Positions 18,907 to 27,265 of a DNA stretch of 64,000 bases are shown piece after piece. The notes under the pieces were generated by a model that was given only the letters and a program-made list of their open reading frames with translations, was not told the origin of the DNA and ran no database searches. The number at the start of each line of letters is the position of its first letter. The stretch's first letter is position 1. This stretch comes from Nitrospirillum viridazoti CBAmc (lineage in GTDB: Bacteria > Pseudomonadota > Alphaproteobacteria > Azospirillales > Azospirillaceae), in the NCBI RefSeq assembly GCF_000730165.1, contig NZ_CP022111.1:1612001-1676000 (forward strand), in the 5' to 3' direction. A program made the translations under genes and the position numbers.

Positions 18907-20715
18907 ATGGCACAGTCCTCCGGCCCCCGGTCGCTTGAAATGGGAACGGCGGAAATGGTCGCCACCGCCCCGCTCCTGCCCCCGGCCGATTTGTCCAACC
19001 GGATCGCGCGTACCGCCGGCGGGTTGACCTTGCGGCTGCGCCTTCTGCTGGCCTTTGGCCTGCTAACCCTGGGCGTAGCGCTGGTGGGCGGGCTGGCCAT
19101 GGACCGGCTGGGCGCGCTCAACGACAAGGCGGCCGTCATCCGGGACAACTGGCTGCCCAGCACGGCGGTGAACGGGCAGATGATCTCGGCCATCAAGAGC
19201 CATCGCCTGGCGGAGGCACGGCTGTTGTTCGCCCCTGAGGCCGACCTGGAACGCAGCCTGCAGGCGCTGGACCAGCGCAACCAGGATGTGGAGATCGCGC
19301 GCCGCGACTATCAGCAATATATCGTGATGAACACGGAGGACGAGCAGCGCCTGAACGCCTTCGACCAGGCCTGGGCCGCCGGACAGCAGTACCAGATGCG
19401 TCTGCGCGACCTGGTGCGGGAGCATGACCGGGACCAGGCCATCGCCCTTTACAACGGGCCGCTGCGCGACGCCGATACTCAGGCGACCGACGCCATCCTG
19501 CGCGACCTGGCCTTCAACGTGAACCAGGGTCGGGCCACGGCGCGCGAGGGCAACGCCATCTATGCCGCCACGCGTGCGCTGCTGTGGTCAGCCATCGGCC
19601 TGGCGGTGGTGACGGGCGCCGGCCTGGCCTGGCTGGCCATCCGTACCATCGCGGCCCCCATCCAGGCCATGACCCTGGCCACCGAGGCCTTCGCCCAAGG
19701 CCATTACGGCCATCCCCTGCCCTGCACCGACCGGCGGGACGAAATCGCCGGCTTGGCCGCAGCCCTGGCCGTGCTGCGTGACAAAAGCGCGGAGCGTGAC
19801 CGGTTGATCGCCACCCGCACCAATGAGGCGCAGTCCCTGTCCGCCGCCAAGACCGAGGCGGAGACCAACCTGGCCACGCTGCGCCAGCTGCAGGACCAGT
19901 TGGTGGAATCGGAGAAGCTGGCCGCCCTGGGGTCCCTGGTCGCCGGTGTGGCGCACGAGGTGAACTCCCCTCTGGGCGTGGCCGTCAGCGCCAGCAGCAC
20001 CCTGGCGCTGGAGACCAAGCGCTTTCTGGCGGCCATCGAGGCCGGGCAGCTGCGGCAGAGCACGGTGGACCGCTTCGCCCGTGTGGCGCGTGACAGCACC
20101 GACCTGCTGGAGCGCAACCTGGACCGCGCGACCACCCTGGTGCAGCACTTTAAGCAGGTGGCGGTGGACCGCGCCAGTTCCCAGCGCCGCCGTTTCAACC
20201 TGGGCGAAATGGTCTCCGATACCCTGACCACACTGGGCCCCATGCTGCGGCGCGCCTCTTACAGGGTGGAGACCGCCATCCCGGATGGCATCGACCTGGA
20301 CAGCTACCCCGGCCCCCTGGGTCAGGTGCTGACCAACCTGATCCAGAACGCGGAACTCCACGCCTTCGACGCGGCCCTGCCGGCGCGGGAACGCCAGACC
20401 ACCGGGCAGTTGCTGCGCATAGAGGCCAGCCGCAGCGCGCGGGATGTAACCCTGCGCGTGCAGGACAACGGTGCCGGGATGGGCGAAGATGTGCGGCGAC
20501 GCTTGTTCGAACCGTTTTTCACCACCAAGATGGGCCAGGGGGGATCAGGCCTGGGCATGCATATCGTCTACAACATCGTCACGGGTATCCTGGGCGGGGC
20601 CATCGCTGTGGCCTCCACGCCCGGTAAGGGAACGACCGTAACGCTGACGGTGCCCCTGATGGCGCCCCACAACGCCGACGACGAGCCGTCGTCCTCACCG
20701 GGAGAGCCCGGCTGA
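18907..20715 (+). CDS. Membrane sensor histidine kinase with HAMP domain
   Basis: This is an inner-membrane two-component kinase of 602 residues. A first transmembrane helix (LRLRLLLAFGLLTLGVALVG) leads to a periplasmic four-helix-bundle type sensor region. A second helix (LLWSAIGLAVVTGAGLAWLA), a HAMP linker and a coiled coil follow. The HisKA phosphoacceptor is in LVAGVAHEVNSPLGVA. The HATPase has N-box LTNLIQNAELHAFDA and glycine boxes VQDNGAGMGE and GGSGLGMHIV. Its stop overlaps the start of the next gene (TGATG), so the two are translationally coupled and very likely cognate partners. The start at 18907 is a choice; an upstream in-frame ATG exists but adds low-complexity residues. Confidence 0.9.
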   Translation: MAQSSGPRSLEMGTAEMVATAPLLPPADLSNRIARTAGGLTLRLRLLLAFGLLTLGVALVGGLAMDRLGALNDKAAVIRDNWLPSTAVNGQMISAIKSHRLAEARLLFAPEADLERSLQALDQRNQDVEIARRDYQQYIVMNTEDEQRLNAFDQAWAAGQQYQMRLRDLVREHDRDQAIALYNGPLRDADTQATDAILRDLAFNVNQGRATAREGNAIYAATRALLWSAIGLAVVTGAGLAWLAIRTIAAPIQAMTLATEAFAQGHYGHPLPCTDRRDEIAGLAAALAVLRDKSAERDRLIATRTNEAQSLSAAKTEAETNLATLRQLQDQLVESEKLAALGSLVAGVAHEVNSPLGVAVSASSTLALETKRFLAAIEAGQLRQSTVDRFARVARDSTDLLERNLDRATTLVQHFKQVAVDRASSQRRRFNLGEMVSDTLTTLGPMLRRASYRVETAIPDGIDLDSYPGPLGQVLTNLIQNAELHAFDAALPARERQTTGQLLRIEASRSARDVTLRVQDNGAGMGEDVRRRLFEPFFTTKMGQGGSGLGMHIVYNIVTGILGGAIAVASTPGKGTTVTLTVPLMAPHNADDEPSSSPGEPG

Positions 20716-22961
20716 TGGCGAACCCGGCTGAGGCCCTGATCCATATCGAGGACGACCGGGGGACCGCCCGGCAAAGCGGACCGGGCTGGCGCATCCTGGT
20801 TGTCGACGATGACGAGCAGGTGCACCTGGCCACCCGCCTGGCATTGGAGGGTATGGACTTCCGTGGCCGGCTGCTGACGCTGGACAGCTGCTACACCGCC
20901 TGGGAAGCGTTCGAGTACCTGGCCGGCACGCCCGACATCGCCGTCGTGCTGCTGGACGTGGTGATGGAGGATGAACGCGCCGGCCTGGATCTGGTGCGCC
21001 GCATCCGGGAGGAATTGCGCAACGACCAGGTGCGCATCGTGCTGCGCACGGGCCAGCCGGGCTATGCCCCGGAGCTGGAGGTCATCCGCCAATACGACAT
21101 CAACGATTACAAGGCCAAGACCGAGCTGACGGTCACCCGCCTCGCCTCCAGCATCATCACCGCCCTCAGGTCCTATGAGCAGATCGTGGCCCTGGACCGG
21201 CATCGCCGGGGACTTGAGCAGGTGATCAAGGCCTCCGCCGACCTGTTCAGCGAGCGCAGCCTGAACGAGTTCAGCGCCGGCGTCCTGATCCAGCTGGCGG
21301 CCCAGATGGGCATAGAGCCCGAGGGCCTGTTGTGCGCCCAGGGCACGGTGGATGGCCCTGTCATCGTGGCCGCCGCCGGCCGCTTCGCCGGCCACATCCG
21401 CAAGCCCCTGGCCAGCCTGGGCAATATGGAGATCGAGGCCGCCTTGCTGGAGGCGTTTTCCCGCCGCGAGGGGTTCAAGAGCCGGGGCGGCGACATCCTG
21501 TACCTGCAATCGGGCAGCGCCCACCCGGCGGCCATCTACATGTCCACCCCCACGCCGGTGGACGAGCAGAAGCGCGACCTGGTGCGCCTGTTCACCATCA
21601 ATGTGGCGCTGGGCTTCGAAACGGCGACCCTGTTCGAGCACCTGCGGTCCGTCGCCTTCACCGACCCCCTGACCGCCCTGCCCAACCGGGCCGGCTTCAT
21701 TGCGGCGTTGGACCGGGCGGCGTCCGGCCAGAACCTGGTGGTCATCCTGCTGGACCTGGACCAGTTCCACTTCATCAACGCGCGCCTGGGCTTCCAGGTG
21801 GCGGACGCCCTGCTGCGCGCTGTTGGGCACCGTTTGGTAGCCAATTTCCCCGAAGCCGTGGCCGTCAGCCGCTTCGGCGGTGACCGCTTCGCCCTCGCCC
21901 TGCCCGCCCCCGCGCAGGCGGACCTGTCGCTGGCCCTGCTGGAAAGCCGGCTGGAGGTGGCGTTCGAGACGGGATTCGACGTCGCCGGCCGCCACGCCAG
22001 CCTGTCGGCCACCAGCGGCTGCACGTTCACCGTCACCGGCGCGACCGGTGGCCCTGACGGCCAGCCGGCCGGTGACCTGCTGGTGCAGCAGGCGTCATTG
22101 GCCTTGAAGGATGCGAAGTTGCGCGCCCGTGGCCGGCTGATTGCCTTCAATCTGGAGCTGGAGCGGCGCAACCATGCCGGCTTGGCCCTGCTGGCCGAAT
22201 TCCGTGCCGCCCTGCGTAACCGCGAACTGGTGCTGCACTACCAGCCCAAGCTGGACCTAATGACCGGCCGGCCGGTAGGGGTGGAGGCGCTGGTGCGCTG
22301 GCAATCCCCCCGGCATGGCCTACTTATGCCGGCCCAGTTCCTGGATCTGGCGGAGGCCAGCGGCCTGGTGCTGCCCATGGGGCTGCAGGTGCTAGAGATG
22401 GCCATACGCCAGCGCCGCGCCTGGCGGACGGAGGGATTGGACATCCCGGTCGCTGTCAACGTCTGCGCCTTGCAGGTGCAGCAGGCGGATTTCCTGCAAG
22501 GCATCGACGGCGTGCTGTTGGCGCAGGAGGCCGCCGCCGAGGGCATCGAGATGGAGATAACCGAGTCCGTCTTCGTCGGCGATGACGCGCGCACGTTCGA
22601 CCATATCCAGGGCCTGCGGGACCGGGGCTTCGGCGTGGCTCTGGACGATTTCGGCACCGGCTATTCATCGCTGAGCTACCTCAACCGCCTGCCGGCCACG
22701 ACGGTGAAGATAGACCGACGCTTCGTCCAAGGCATGAACCGGGACGCCAAGTCGGACATGCTGGTGCGCGCCATCATCCAGGTGGCGGCGGTCATCGACG
22801 CCAAGGTCGTGGCCGAGGGCGTGGAGACGGAGGACCAGGCCGAACGGCTGCGCGCCCTGGGCGTGCCCGTAGCCCAAGGCTTCCTCTACAGCCCCGGCCT
22901 GCCGGCGGAGGAGCTGGCCATCTGGTGGCTGAAGCAGGACGCGCCAGAGGTTAAGGACTAA
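20715..22961 (+). CDS. Response regulator with DUF3369, GGDEF and EAL domains
   Basis: A 748-residue cyclic-di-GMP signalling protein. A receiver domain (about residues 30-150, phospho-aspartate in VVLLDVVMED) is followed by a DUF3369/GAF-like region. A GGDEF domain has signature FGGDRFAL, altered from GGDEF, suggesting weak or no cyclase activity. An EAL domain follows with VGVEALVRW, plus LDDFGTGYSS and KIDRRFVQGM, typical of active phosphodiesterases. The likely net role is phosphorylation-controlled breakdown of c-di-GMP, with the degenerate GGDEF perhaps binding GTP. It is coupled by a 1-bp stop/start overlap to the upstream histidine kinase, which probably phosphorylates it. Confidence 0.92.
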   Translation: MANPAEALIHIEDDRGTARQSGPGWRILVVDDDEQVHLATRLALEGMDFRGRLLTLDSCYTAWEAFEYLAGTPDIAVVLLDVVMEDERAGLDLVRRIREELRNDQVRIVLRTGQPGYAPELEVIRQYDINDYKAKTELTVTRLASSIITALRSYEQIVALDRHRRGLEQVIKASADLFSERSLNEFSAGVLIQLAAQMGIEPEGLLCAQGTVDGPVIVAAAGRFAGHIRKPLASLGNMEIEAALLEAFSRREGFKSRGGDILYLQSGSAHPAAIYMSTPTPVDEQKRDLVRLFTINVALGFETATLFEHLRSVAFTDPLTALPNRAGFIAALDRAASGQNLVVILLDLDQFHFINARLGFQVADALLRAVGHRLVANFPEAVAVSRFGGDRFALALPAPAQADLSLALLESRLEVAFETGFDVAGRHASLSATSGCTFTVTGATGGPDGQPAGDLLVQQASLALKDAKLRARGRLIAFNLELERRNHAGLALLAEFRAALRNRELVLHYQPKLDLMTGRPVGVEALVRWQSPRHGLLMPAQFLDLAEASGLVLPMGLQVLEMAIRQRRAWRTEGLDIPVAVNVCALQVQQADFLQGIDGVLLAQEAAAEGIEMEITESVFVGDDARTFDHIQGLRDRGFGVALDDFGTGYSSLSYLNRLPATTVKIDRRFVQGMNRDAKSDMLVRAIIQVAAVIDAKVVAEGVETEDQAERLRALGVPVAQGFLYSPGLPAEELAIWWLKQDAPEVKD

Positions 22962-22991
22962 GCCGTCTTCTTGCGCGCCCTCGTCGGCCAA

Positions 22992-23336
22992 TTATCCCCT
23001 TTTTCTGGGCCGTGTCGGCCCCAGGGCCATCGCCAGACGCCAGGCAGCCGTCAAAGCGCCGGTCAGCGTGGCCTCATCCGCTGCCGCCAAGGCCACATGG
23101 GTGGCGCCACCCCGTCCCCAGCCGCCGGGAACCGGTTGGAATACGGCCGGGGCCGCTGCCACCCTCATCTCTTGCTCCTCCACTGCCAGCTGGACCATAC
23201 CGCGCCCGTCCCCCTCGTTTTGATCAAGCGTGGCGAAGATGCGGTTACCCACGCGAAAATCGGCATGGCCCATGTGCGCGCCTTCCTCCACCCCCGCCAG
23301 CGAGCGCGCGATGCGGCGGAAATCGTCTGGCGTCAT
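22992..23336 (-). CDS. MmcQ/YjbR family protein
   Basis: A 114-residue small protein of the MmcQ/YjbR fold. Family features are the N-terminal helix MTPDDFRRIARSLAGVEEG, the ADFRVGNRIFATLDQ strand pair and the alanine-rich C-terminal helix ending in a basic tail (GPTRPRKRG). It converges with the GGDEF/EAL gene and is divergent from the following acetyltransferase. It is distinct in sequence from the other member of this family in the window. No functional partner can be inferred. Confidence 0.88.
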   Translation of the reverse strand: MTPDDFRRIARSLAGVEEGAHMGHADFRVGNRIFATLDQNEGDGRGMVQLAVEEQEMRVAAAPAVFQPVPGGWGRGGATHVALAAADEATLTGALTAAWRLAMALGPTRPRKRG

Positions 23337-23427
23337 GGCGGCAATTCCCCAAAGCGACGGGACAGGCGGTGATGCCAGTGTATCATCAACAGCTTAAGGC
23401 ATGGATCGAAGATGGGAGAGGGACACC

Positions 23428-23970
23428 GTGGCCTACACCTTGCGCAAGGCGACATTGGCGGACAAGCCGGCGTTGCAGGCCTTGATCCAGGCCTCCGCCC
23501 GGGGCCTGAGCGGGGACCACTACACGCCCGAGATGGTGGAGGGCGCGCTGGCCGGCGCCTTCGGCGTGGACAGCGACCTGATCCATGATCAGACCTATTT
23601 CGTGGCGGAGGAGGCGGACGGCCTCTTCGTCGGCTGCGGCGGGTGGAGCCGGCGCATGACCCTGTTCGGCGGGGATGCCCGCCCGGATCGTAGCCCGCAG
23701 ATGCTGGACCCGGCCCGCGACCCCGCCCGCATCCGCGCCTTTTTCGTCCATCCCCAGCGCGCGCGCCAGGGCATTGGCCGCGCCCTGCTGGAAGCTTGCG
23801 AGGCGGAAGCGCGGGCGGCGGGCTTTCAGGCGCTGGAACTGATGGGCACCCTACCCGGCGTCCCGCTCTACCGCGCCCTGGGCTTCCACCCCACGGGCGA
23901 GGTGCTCCACCCCCTGCCCAACGGGCAGACCATCGCGTTCGTGCCCATGCGCAAGGAGTTGGGGGCTTAG
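23428..23970 (+). CDS. GNAT family N-acetyltransferase
   Basis: A 180-residue acetyltransferase, presumably cytoplasmic. It begins YTLRKATLADKPALQALI, the usual first strand and helix of the fold. The acetyl-CoA binding motif is clear in IRAFFVHPQRARQGIGRALL, and the C-terminal part LMGTLPGVPLYRALGFHPTGE is classical. I placed the start at a GTG preceded by GGGAGAGG six bases upstream; an in-frame ATG 27 bp earlier is the alternative. The substrate is unknown. A palindromic repeat element follows directly. Confidence 0.88.
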   Translation: MAYTLRKATLADKPALQALIQASARGLSGDHYTPEMVEGALAGAFGVDSDLIHDQTYFVAEEADGLFVGCGGWSRRMTLFGGDARPDRSPQMLDPARDPARIRAFFVHPQRARQGIGRALLEACEAEARAAGFQALELMGTLPGVPLYRALGFHPTGEVLHPLPNGQTIAFVPMRKELGA

Positions 23971-24017
23971 AGCAGATCGCCCAGAGGTGGAATCACCTTT
24001 GGGCGTGAAGCTGCTCG
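23971..24017. repeat. REP-like palindromic element
   Basis: A 47-bp nested inverted repeat: GAGCAG...CTGCTC outside, CGCCCA...TGGGCG next, and AGGTG GAAT CACCT at the centre. It lies between convergent genes. Elements with a GGTGGAATCACC core are, from memory, scattered through several alphaproteobacterial genomes; only one copy was noticed in this window. Confidence 0.6.
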
Positions 24018-24032
24018 CAGACAGACTCAGCG

Positions 24033-24068
24033 AGAGCCGGCTGCGTCTGGTTTTACGCAGGCGGCTCT
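24033..24068. terminator. Hairpin between convergent genes
   Basis: A long stem AGAGCCG-G-CTGCGT pairs with ACGCAG-G-CGGCTCT around an 8-nt loop containing TTTT. It abuts the stop codon of the MocR-like gene and probably ends transcription from one or both sides. Confidence 0.55.
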
Positions 24069-25491
24069 AGCCCTGCCGGATCGCCGCCGCCAGGATGCGT
24101 ACGGCGGGAGCCATCGCCGCCTCCGCCGTGCCGGCGAAGCCCAGGACGAAGCCGCCGGCGGGTGCGGATCCGTGGTAATAGGGGGAGAGGGCCGCCGCCT
24201 TGACGCCCCGCGCCAGGACGGCCTTCGCGATGGCAGCGTCGTCGCCCGGCACTCGCAACCGCGTCACCAGATGCAGGCCGGCCTCGGGATTGCCGGCAGC
24301 ATTCAGCACATCGGCGGCGTGCTCAGCCAGGGCCGCCATCAGGGCCTGGCGCCGGGCGCGATAGAGGGGGCGCATGCGCCGCACGTGAGCGGCTAGGCGA
24401 CCCTGGGTGATGAAGCGCGCCAGGATCTGTTGCGTGAGGCCCGGCGCCCCCCGGTCCTGCATCCACTTCGCATTGGCGAACCGGTCCGCCAGGGCCGGTG
24501 GCACGATGAGGTAGCCCAGGCGCAGGCCCGGGGCCAGAACCTTGCTGAAGGTCCCCAGATAGAGGACCCGCCGCCCGCCGTCCAGGGTATGCAGCGGCGT
24601 CAGCGGCCGGCCGCCGTAGCGATATTCCCCATCGTAATCGTCCTCTAGCACCCAAGCATTGGCCCTTTCGGCCCAATCAAGCAGCGCCAGGCGGCGCCCG
24701 AGGCTGAGGGTTGCGCCCAAGGGATATTGGTGGGTTGGGGCGACCAGGGCCAGGCGTGCGCCAGGCCGGGCGGCCAAGCCGGCGGCCACATCCATACCGT
24801 CGCCATCCACCGGCACGGGCACAATCTCCAGCCCCGCCGCCGCCAGGGCTGACCGGCCGGCGACATAGCCCGGCTCCTCGAACCAGACGGCGTCACCGGG
24901 AGACAGCAGGGTGCGGGCCACCAGGTCGATGCCCTGCTGGGCACCGCTGACGATAATGACCTGGCCGGGGGTGCACGCGATGCCGCGGGCCACGGCAACA
25001 TAATCGGCGATGGCGGCACGCAGCTCCGCCGTGCCGCTGGGGTGCCCATAGGCCAGCAGGTGCGCCGGACGTCCGCGCTGGGCCGCCATCCCCGCCTTGG
25101 CCCAATCGGCCCAGGGGAACTGGTCCAGGGCGGGGATGCCGACCGCCAGGGGCATGGGGGGCGCCGTCGGCGCTGTGGGACTGCCGGATGCCGGGGTGCC
25201 GGGCACGGCACGGGGTGCGATCGTGGCCACCCCCTCGGCCACGTACATCCCGGCCCCGACACGGCCCTGCACATAGCCCTCGGCCACCAGTCGATCATAC
25301 GCCTGGACAACAGTGATGCGGGCCAGCCCCTGGTCGCGTGCCAGTTCCCGGCTGGACGGCAGCCGCGTGCCGGCAGGCAGGCGGCCGGACAGGGCGGCAT
25401 CGCGGAAATAGGCGACGATCTGGTCCTGCAGCGACGTGGACGCCTGCCGGTCCAGCATCAGGCTGTTCCAGAGGGGAGCGATGGCGGACAT
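24067..25491 (-). CDS. MocR-type transcriptional regulator (GntR HTH-aminotransferase)
   Basis: A 474-residue PLP-dependent regulator. The N-terminal winged helix of the GntR family (GTRLPSSRELARDQGLARIT, VVQAYDRLVAEGYV, about residues 15-85) is fused to a class-I aminotransferase-like domain. That domain includes the EDDYDGEYRYGG segment and the PLP lysine in LYLGTFSKVLAPGLRLGY. Such proteins sense pyridoxal phosphate or amino-acid-like ligands and commonly control a divergently transcribed gene. Here that is the PaiB-like gene, 127 bp away. The specific ligand cannot be told; PdxR-like and other MocR branches are equally possible. Confidence 0.92.
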   Translation of the reverse strand: MSAIAPLWNSLMLDRQASTSLQDQIVAYFRDAALSGRLPAGTRLPSSRELARDQGLARITVVQAYDRLVAEGYVQGRVGAGMYVAEGVATIAPRAVPGTPASGSPTAPTAPPMPLAVGIPALDQFPWADWAKAGMAAQRGRPAHLLAYGHPSGTAELRAAIADYVAVARGIACTPGQVIIVSGAQQGIDLVARTLLSPGDAVWFEEPGYVAGRSALAAAGLEIVPVPVDGDGMDVAAGLAARPGARLALVAPTHQYPLGATLSLGRRLALLDWAERANAWVLEDDYDGEYRYGGRPLTPLHTLDGGRRVLYLGTFSKVLAPGLRLGYLIVPPALADRFANAKWMQDRGAPGLTQQILARFITQGRLAAHVRRMRPLYRARRQALMAALAEHAADVLNAAGNPEAGLHLVTRLRVPGDDAAIAKAVLARGVKAAALSPYYHGSAPAGGFVLGFAGTAEAAMAPAVRILAAAIRQG

Positions 25492-25618
25492 GGACGGCGC
25501 AATCCCTCATACCGGAACGGGCCTACTGGACTTATCAAAACGTGATAATTGGCGCTATGGGACAATCCAGTTTGGCGGGAAACTGCGCCATCATTCGTAG
25601 CATGGAAAGCCAGCCGCC
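25492..25618. promoter_or_regulatory. Divergent promoter region, MocR gene / paiB-like gene
   Basis: This 127-bp spacer separates two divergent genes and contains the relatively AT-rich segment TTATCAAAACGTGATAATTG. That segment includes an imperfect inverted repeat (TTATCA...TGATAA), a reasonable operator candidate for the MocR-like regulator. Confidence 0.5.
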
Positions 25619-26257
25619 ATGTACCGTCCGACACATTTCAAGGAAGACCGCTTGCCCGTGCTGCACCAAGCCATGACGGCCATCGGCTTGGCCAACCTAG
25701 TCACGGTGGGGGCGGACGGCATACCCCAGGCCAGCCCCCTACCCCTGCTGCTGCGCGCGGATGAGGGACCTTACGGCACGCTCTATGGACATGTCGCCAA
25801 GGCCAACCCGCAATGGCGGGAGACACCGGCGGGCAGCCCGGCGCTGGCCATTTTCATGGGGCCCGATGCCTATATCACCCCCTCCTGGTACGCCACCAAG
25901 GCAGAAACCGGCAAGGTGGTGCCCACCTGGAACTACGCCACCATCCACGCCCGGGGGCCCATCACCTTCTTCGAGGACGCAGACGCCCTGCTGGACCTGG
26001 TGGGCGGCCTGACCGACCGGCATGAGGGGTCCCGCACCGCGCCCTGGACGGTCGCTGACGCGCCCGCCGATTTCATCCAGGCGCAACTGCGCGGCATCGT
26101 CGGCTTTCGCCTGATGCTCACAAGCATCGAGGGCAAGTGGAAGATGAGTCAGAACCGCCCCGCCGCCGACCGCGACGGCACGGCGAACGGGCTGGCCCGG
26201 GATGGGGCCGCCGGCGTTGCCGCCCTGGTGCGGGCGGGTGGTGCAGGGGTGCCCTGA
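25619..26257 (+). CDS. PaiB-like FMN-binding negative transcriptional regulator
   Basis: A 212-residue member of the PaiB/FMN-binding split-barrel family. Characteristic stretches are MYRPTHFKEDRLPVLHQAM at the N-terminus, HVAKANPQW, ALAIFMGPDAYITPSWYATK and VPTWNYATIHARGPI. The last third has SIEGKWKMSQNRPAADRDG, conserved in the family. Although named after Bacillus PaiB, many members are flavin-binding enzymes rather than DNA-binding repressors. It is divergent from the MocR regulator, which is the usual arrangement and suggests control by it. Confidence 0.92.
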   Translation: MYRPTHFKEDRLPVLHQAMTAIGLANLVTVGADGIPQASPLPLLLRADEGPYGTLYGHVAKANPQWRETPAGSPALAIFMGPDAYITPSWYATKAETGKVVPTWNYATIHARGPITFFEDADALLDLVGGLTDRHEGSRTAPWTVADAPADFIQAQLRGIVGFRLMLTSIEGKWKMSQNRPAADRDGTANGLARDGAAGVAALVRAGGAGVP

Positions 26258-26659
26258 CTATTGGGGAAAATGCTCCACATGGGTTTCCGCGGTGCGCCCG
26301 AAGTACAGCACGCGCCGACCGGAGAAGGAGACGATGTAGCCGGCGCACCCGGCGGCCTTCGCCCTCCTGCAGAAGGCCGTATAGGAATAATCGGACGGAC
26401 AGGCTTGCGCCCATTTGATCAGTGACGCCACAGCGGCCGCGTCAAAGCGGGCTGCGACCTGATCGTCCGTGGGATGGCCTTCCAGCGCCACGCTATCGCC
26501 GTCCGGCAGGAAATAGGTGGCTGTGTTGCGGCGGTAATCGACAGTATATCCCTCAAAGCCGGACTGGATGAGCAATGCCACGATGTCCGGGAAATCCATC
26601 GACTTGTCATAGGCTGCGGCGAAGCATCTTTGAGCAATGGCGATCCGTTGCGCATTCAT
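26258..26659 (-). CDS. DUF1398 family protein
   Basis: A 133-residue protein with the DUF1398 (YbcV-like) layout. It has DFPDIVALLIQSGFEGYTVDYR, then a short strand region (TATYFLPDGDSVAL), and a C-terminal half with YTAFCRRAKAAGCAGYIVSF and YFGRTAETHVEHFP. Function is unknown; in enterobacteria the family includes phage-derived proteins. It ends one base after the paiB-like gene on the opposite strand. The next gene on the same strand upstream is a MarR regulator, about 45 bp away. Confidence 0.88.
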   Translation of the reverse strand: MNAQRIAIAQRCFAAAYDKSMDFPDIVALLIQSGFEGYTVDYRRNTATYFLPDGDSVALEGHPTDDQVAARFDAAAVASLIKWAQACPSDYSYTAFCRRAKAAGCAGYIVSFSGRRVLYFGRTAETHVEHFPQ

Positions 26660-26705
26660 GGGCGCCGTCCTTTCGCTGGAGTGAAGGTTGGAATCCGCCC
26701 GGCGG

Positions 26706-27167
26706 TCAGTCGATGGGCGCGGTGTTCAACTCATGCTTAGAGGCGATTTTGTGGAGCAGCCCTTTCAGCTGTGCCCGTTCATTGGGCAAGAGCCCGTTGA
26801 AGAAGGCGGCATCGTTCCGGTCCGCCAGTTCGGCCAGCAGGGGCACCAGCGATCGGGCCGCCGGTTCGAGGGCCAGGGTCTGGCCGCGCCTATCCTCCAG
26901 ATTGGCCTCACGCCGGACGAGGCCCTTTTCAACCAGACGGTCAGCCAGTTTGGAGATGGCCCCCTTGGTCATGCCCATCCGTTCCGCCAACACGGATGGC
27001 GCCAGCCTCTCCACGTCATATAGCACCCGCAAGAGGACCCACTCGGCCACCGTCACCCCCCGGGCCTCCACCGCGCGAGCGAAGCTTTGGGAAACAGCGT
27101 TGGACACCATCCTCAGCCAATAGCCGAGGTGGGCGTGGAGGTCCGATGGGGTATCGCCCGGGGGCAT
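26706..27167 (-). CDS. MarR family transcriptional regulator
   Basis: A 153-residue dimeric winged-helix repressor. Helices and recognition helix are visible in VTVAEWVLLRVLYD and APSVLAERMGMTKGAISKLADRL, followed by the wing motif VRREANLEDRRGQTLALE. MarR proteins usually respond to phenolic or oxidant ligands and regulate neighbours. The DUF1398 gene directly downstream is the likely co-transcribed partner. Confidence 0.92.
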   Translation of the reverse strand: MPPGDTPSDLHAHLGYWLRMVSNAVSQSFARAVEARGVTVAEWVLLRVLYDVERLAPSVLAERMGMTKGAISKLADRLVEKGLVRREANLEDRRGQTLALEPAARSLVPLLAELADRNDAAFFNGLLPNERAQLKGLLHKIASKHELNTAPID

Positions 27168-27265
27168 GCTGACCGGCTCAAATTGTTGACTAGGAAACTA
27201 AATGGCTGGCGTTTGCTTGTCAACGCCTTCCCGGTCAACACATTCCCGCGCGAACCGAGGCGGGC

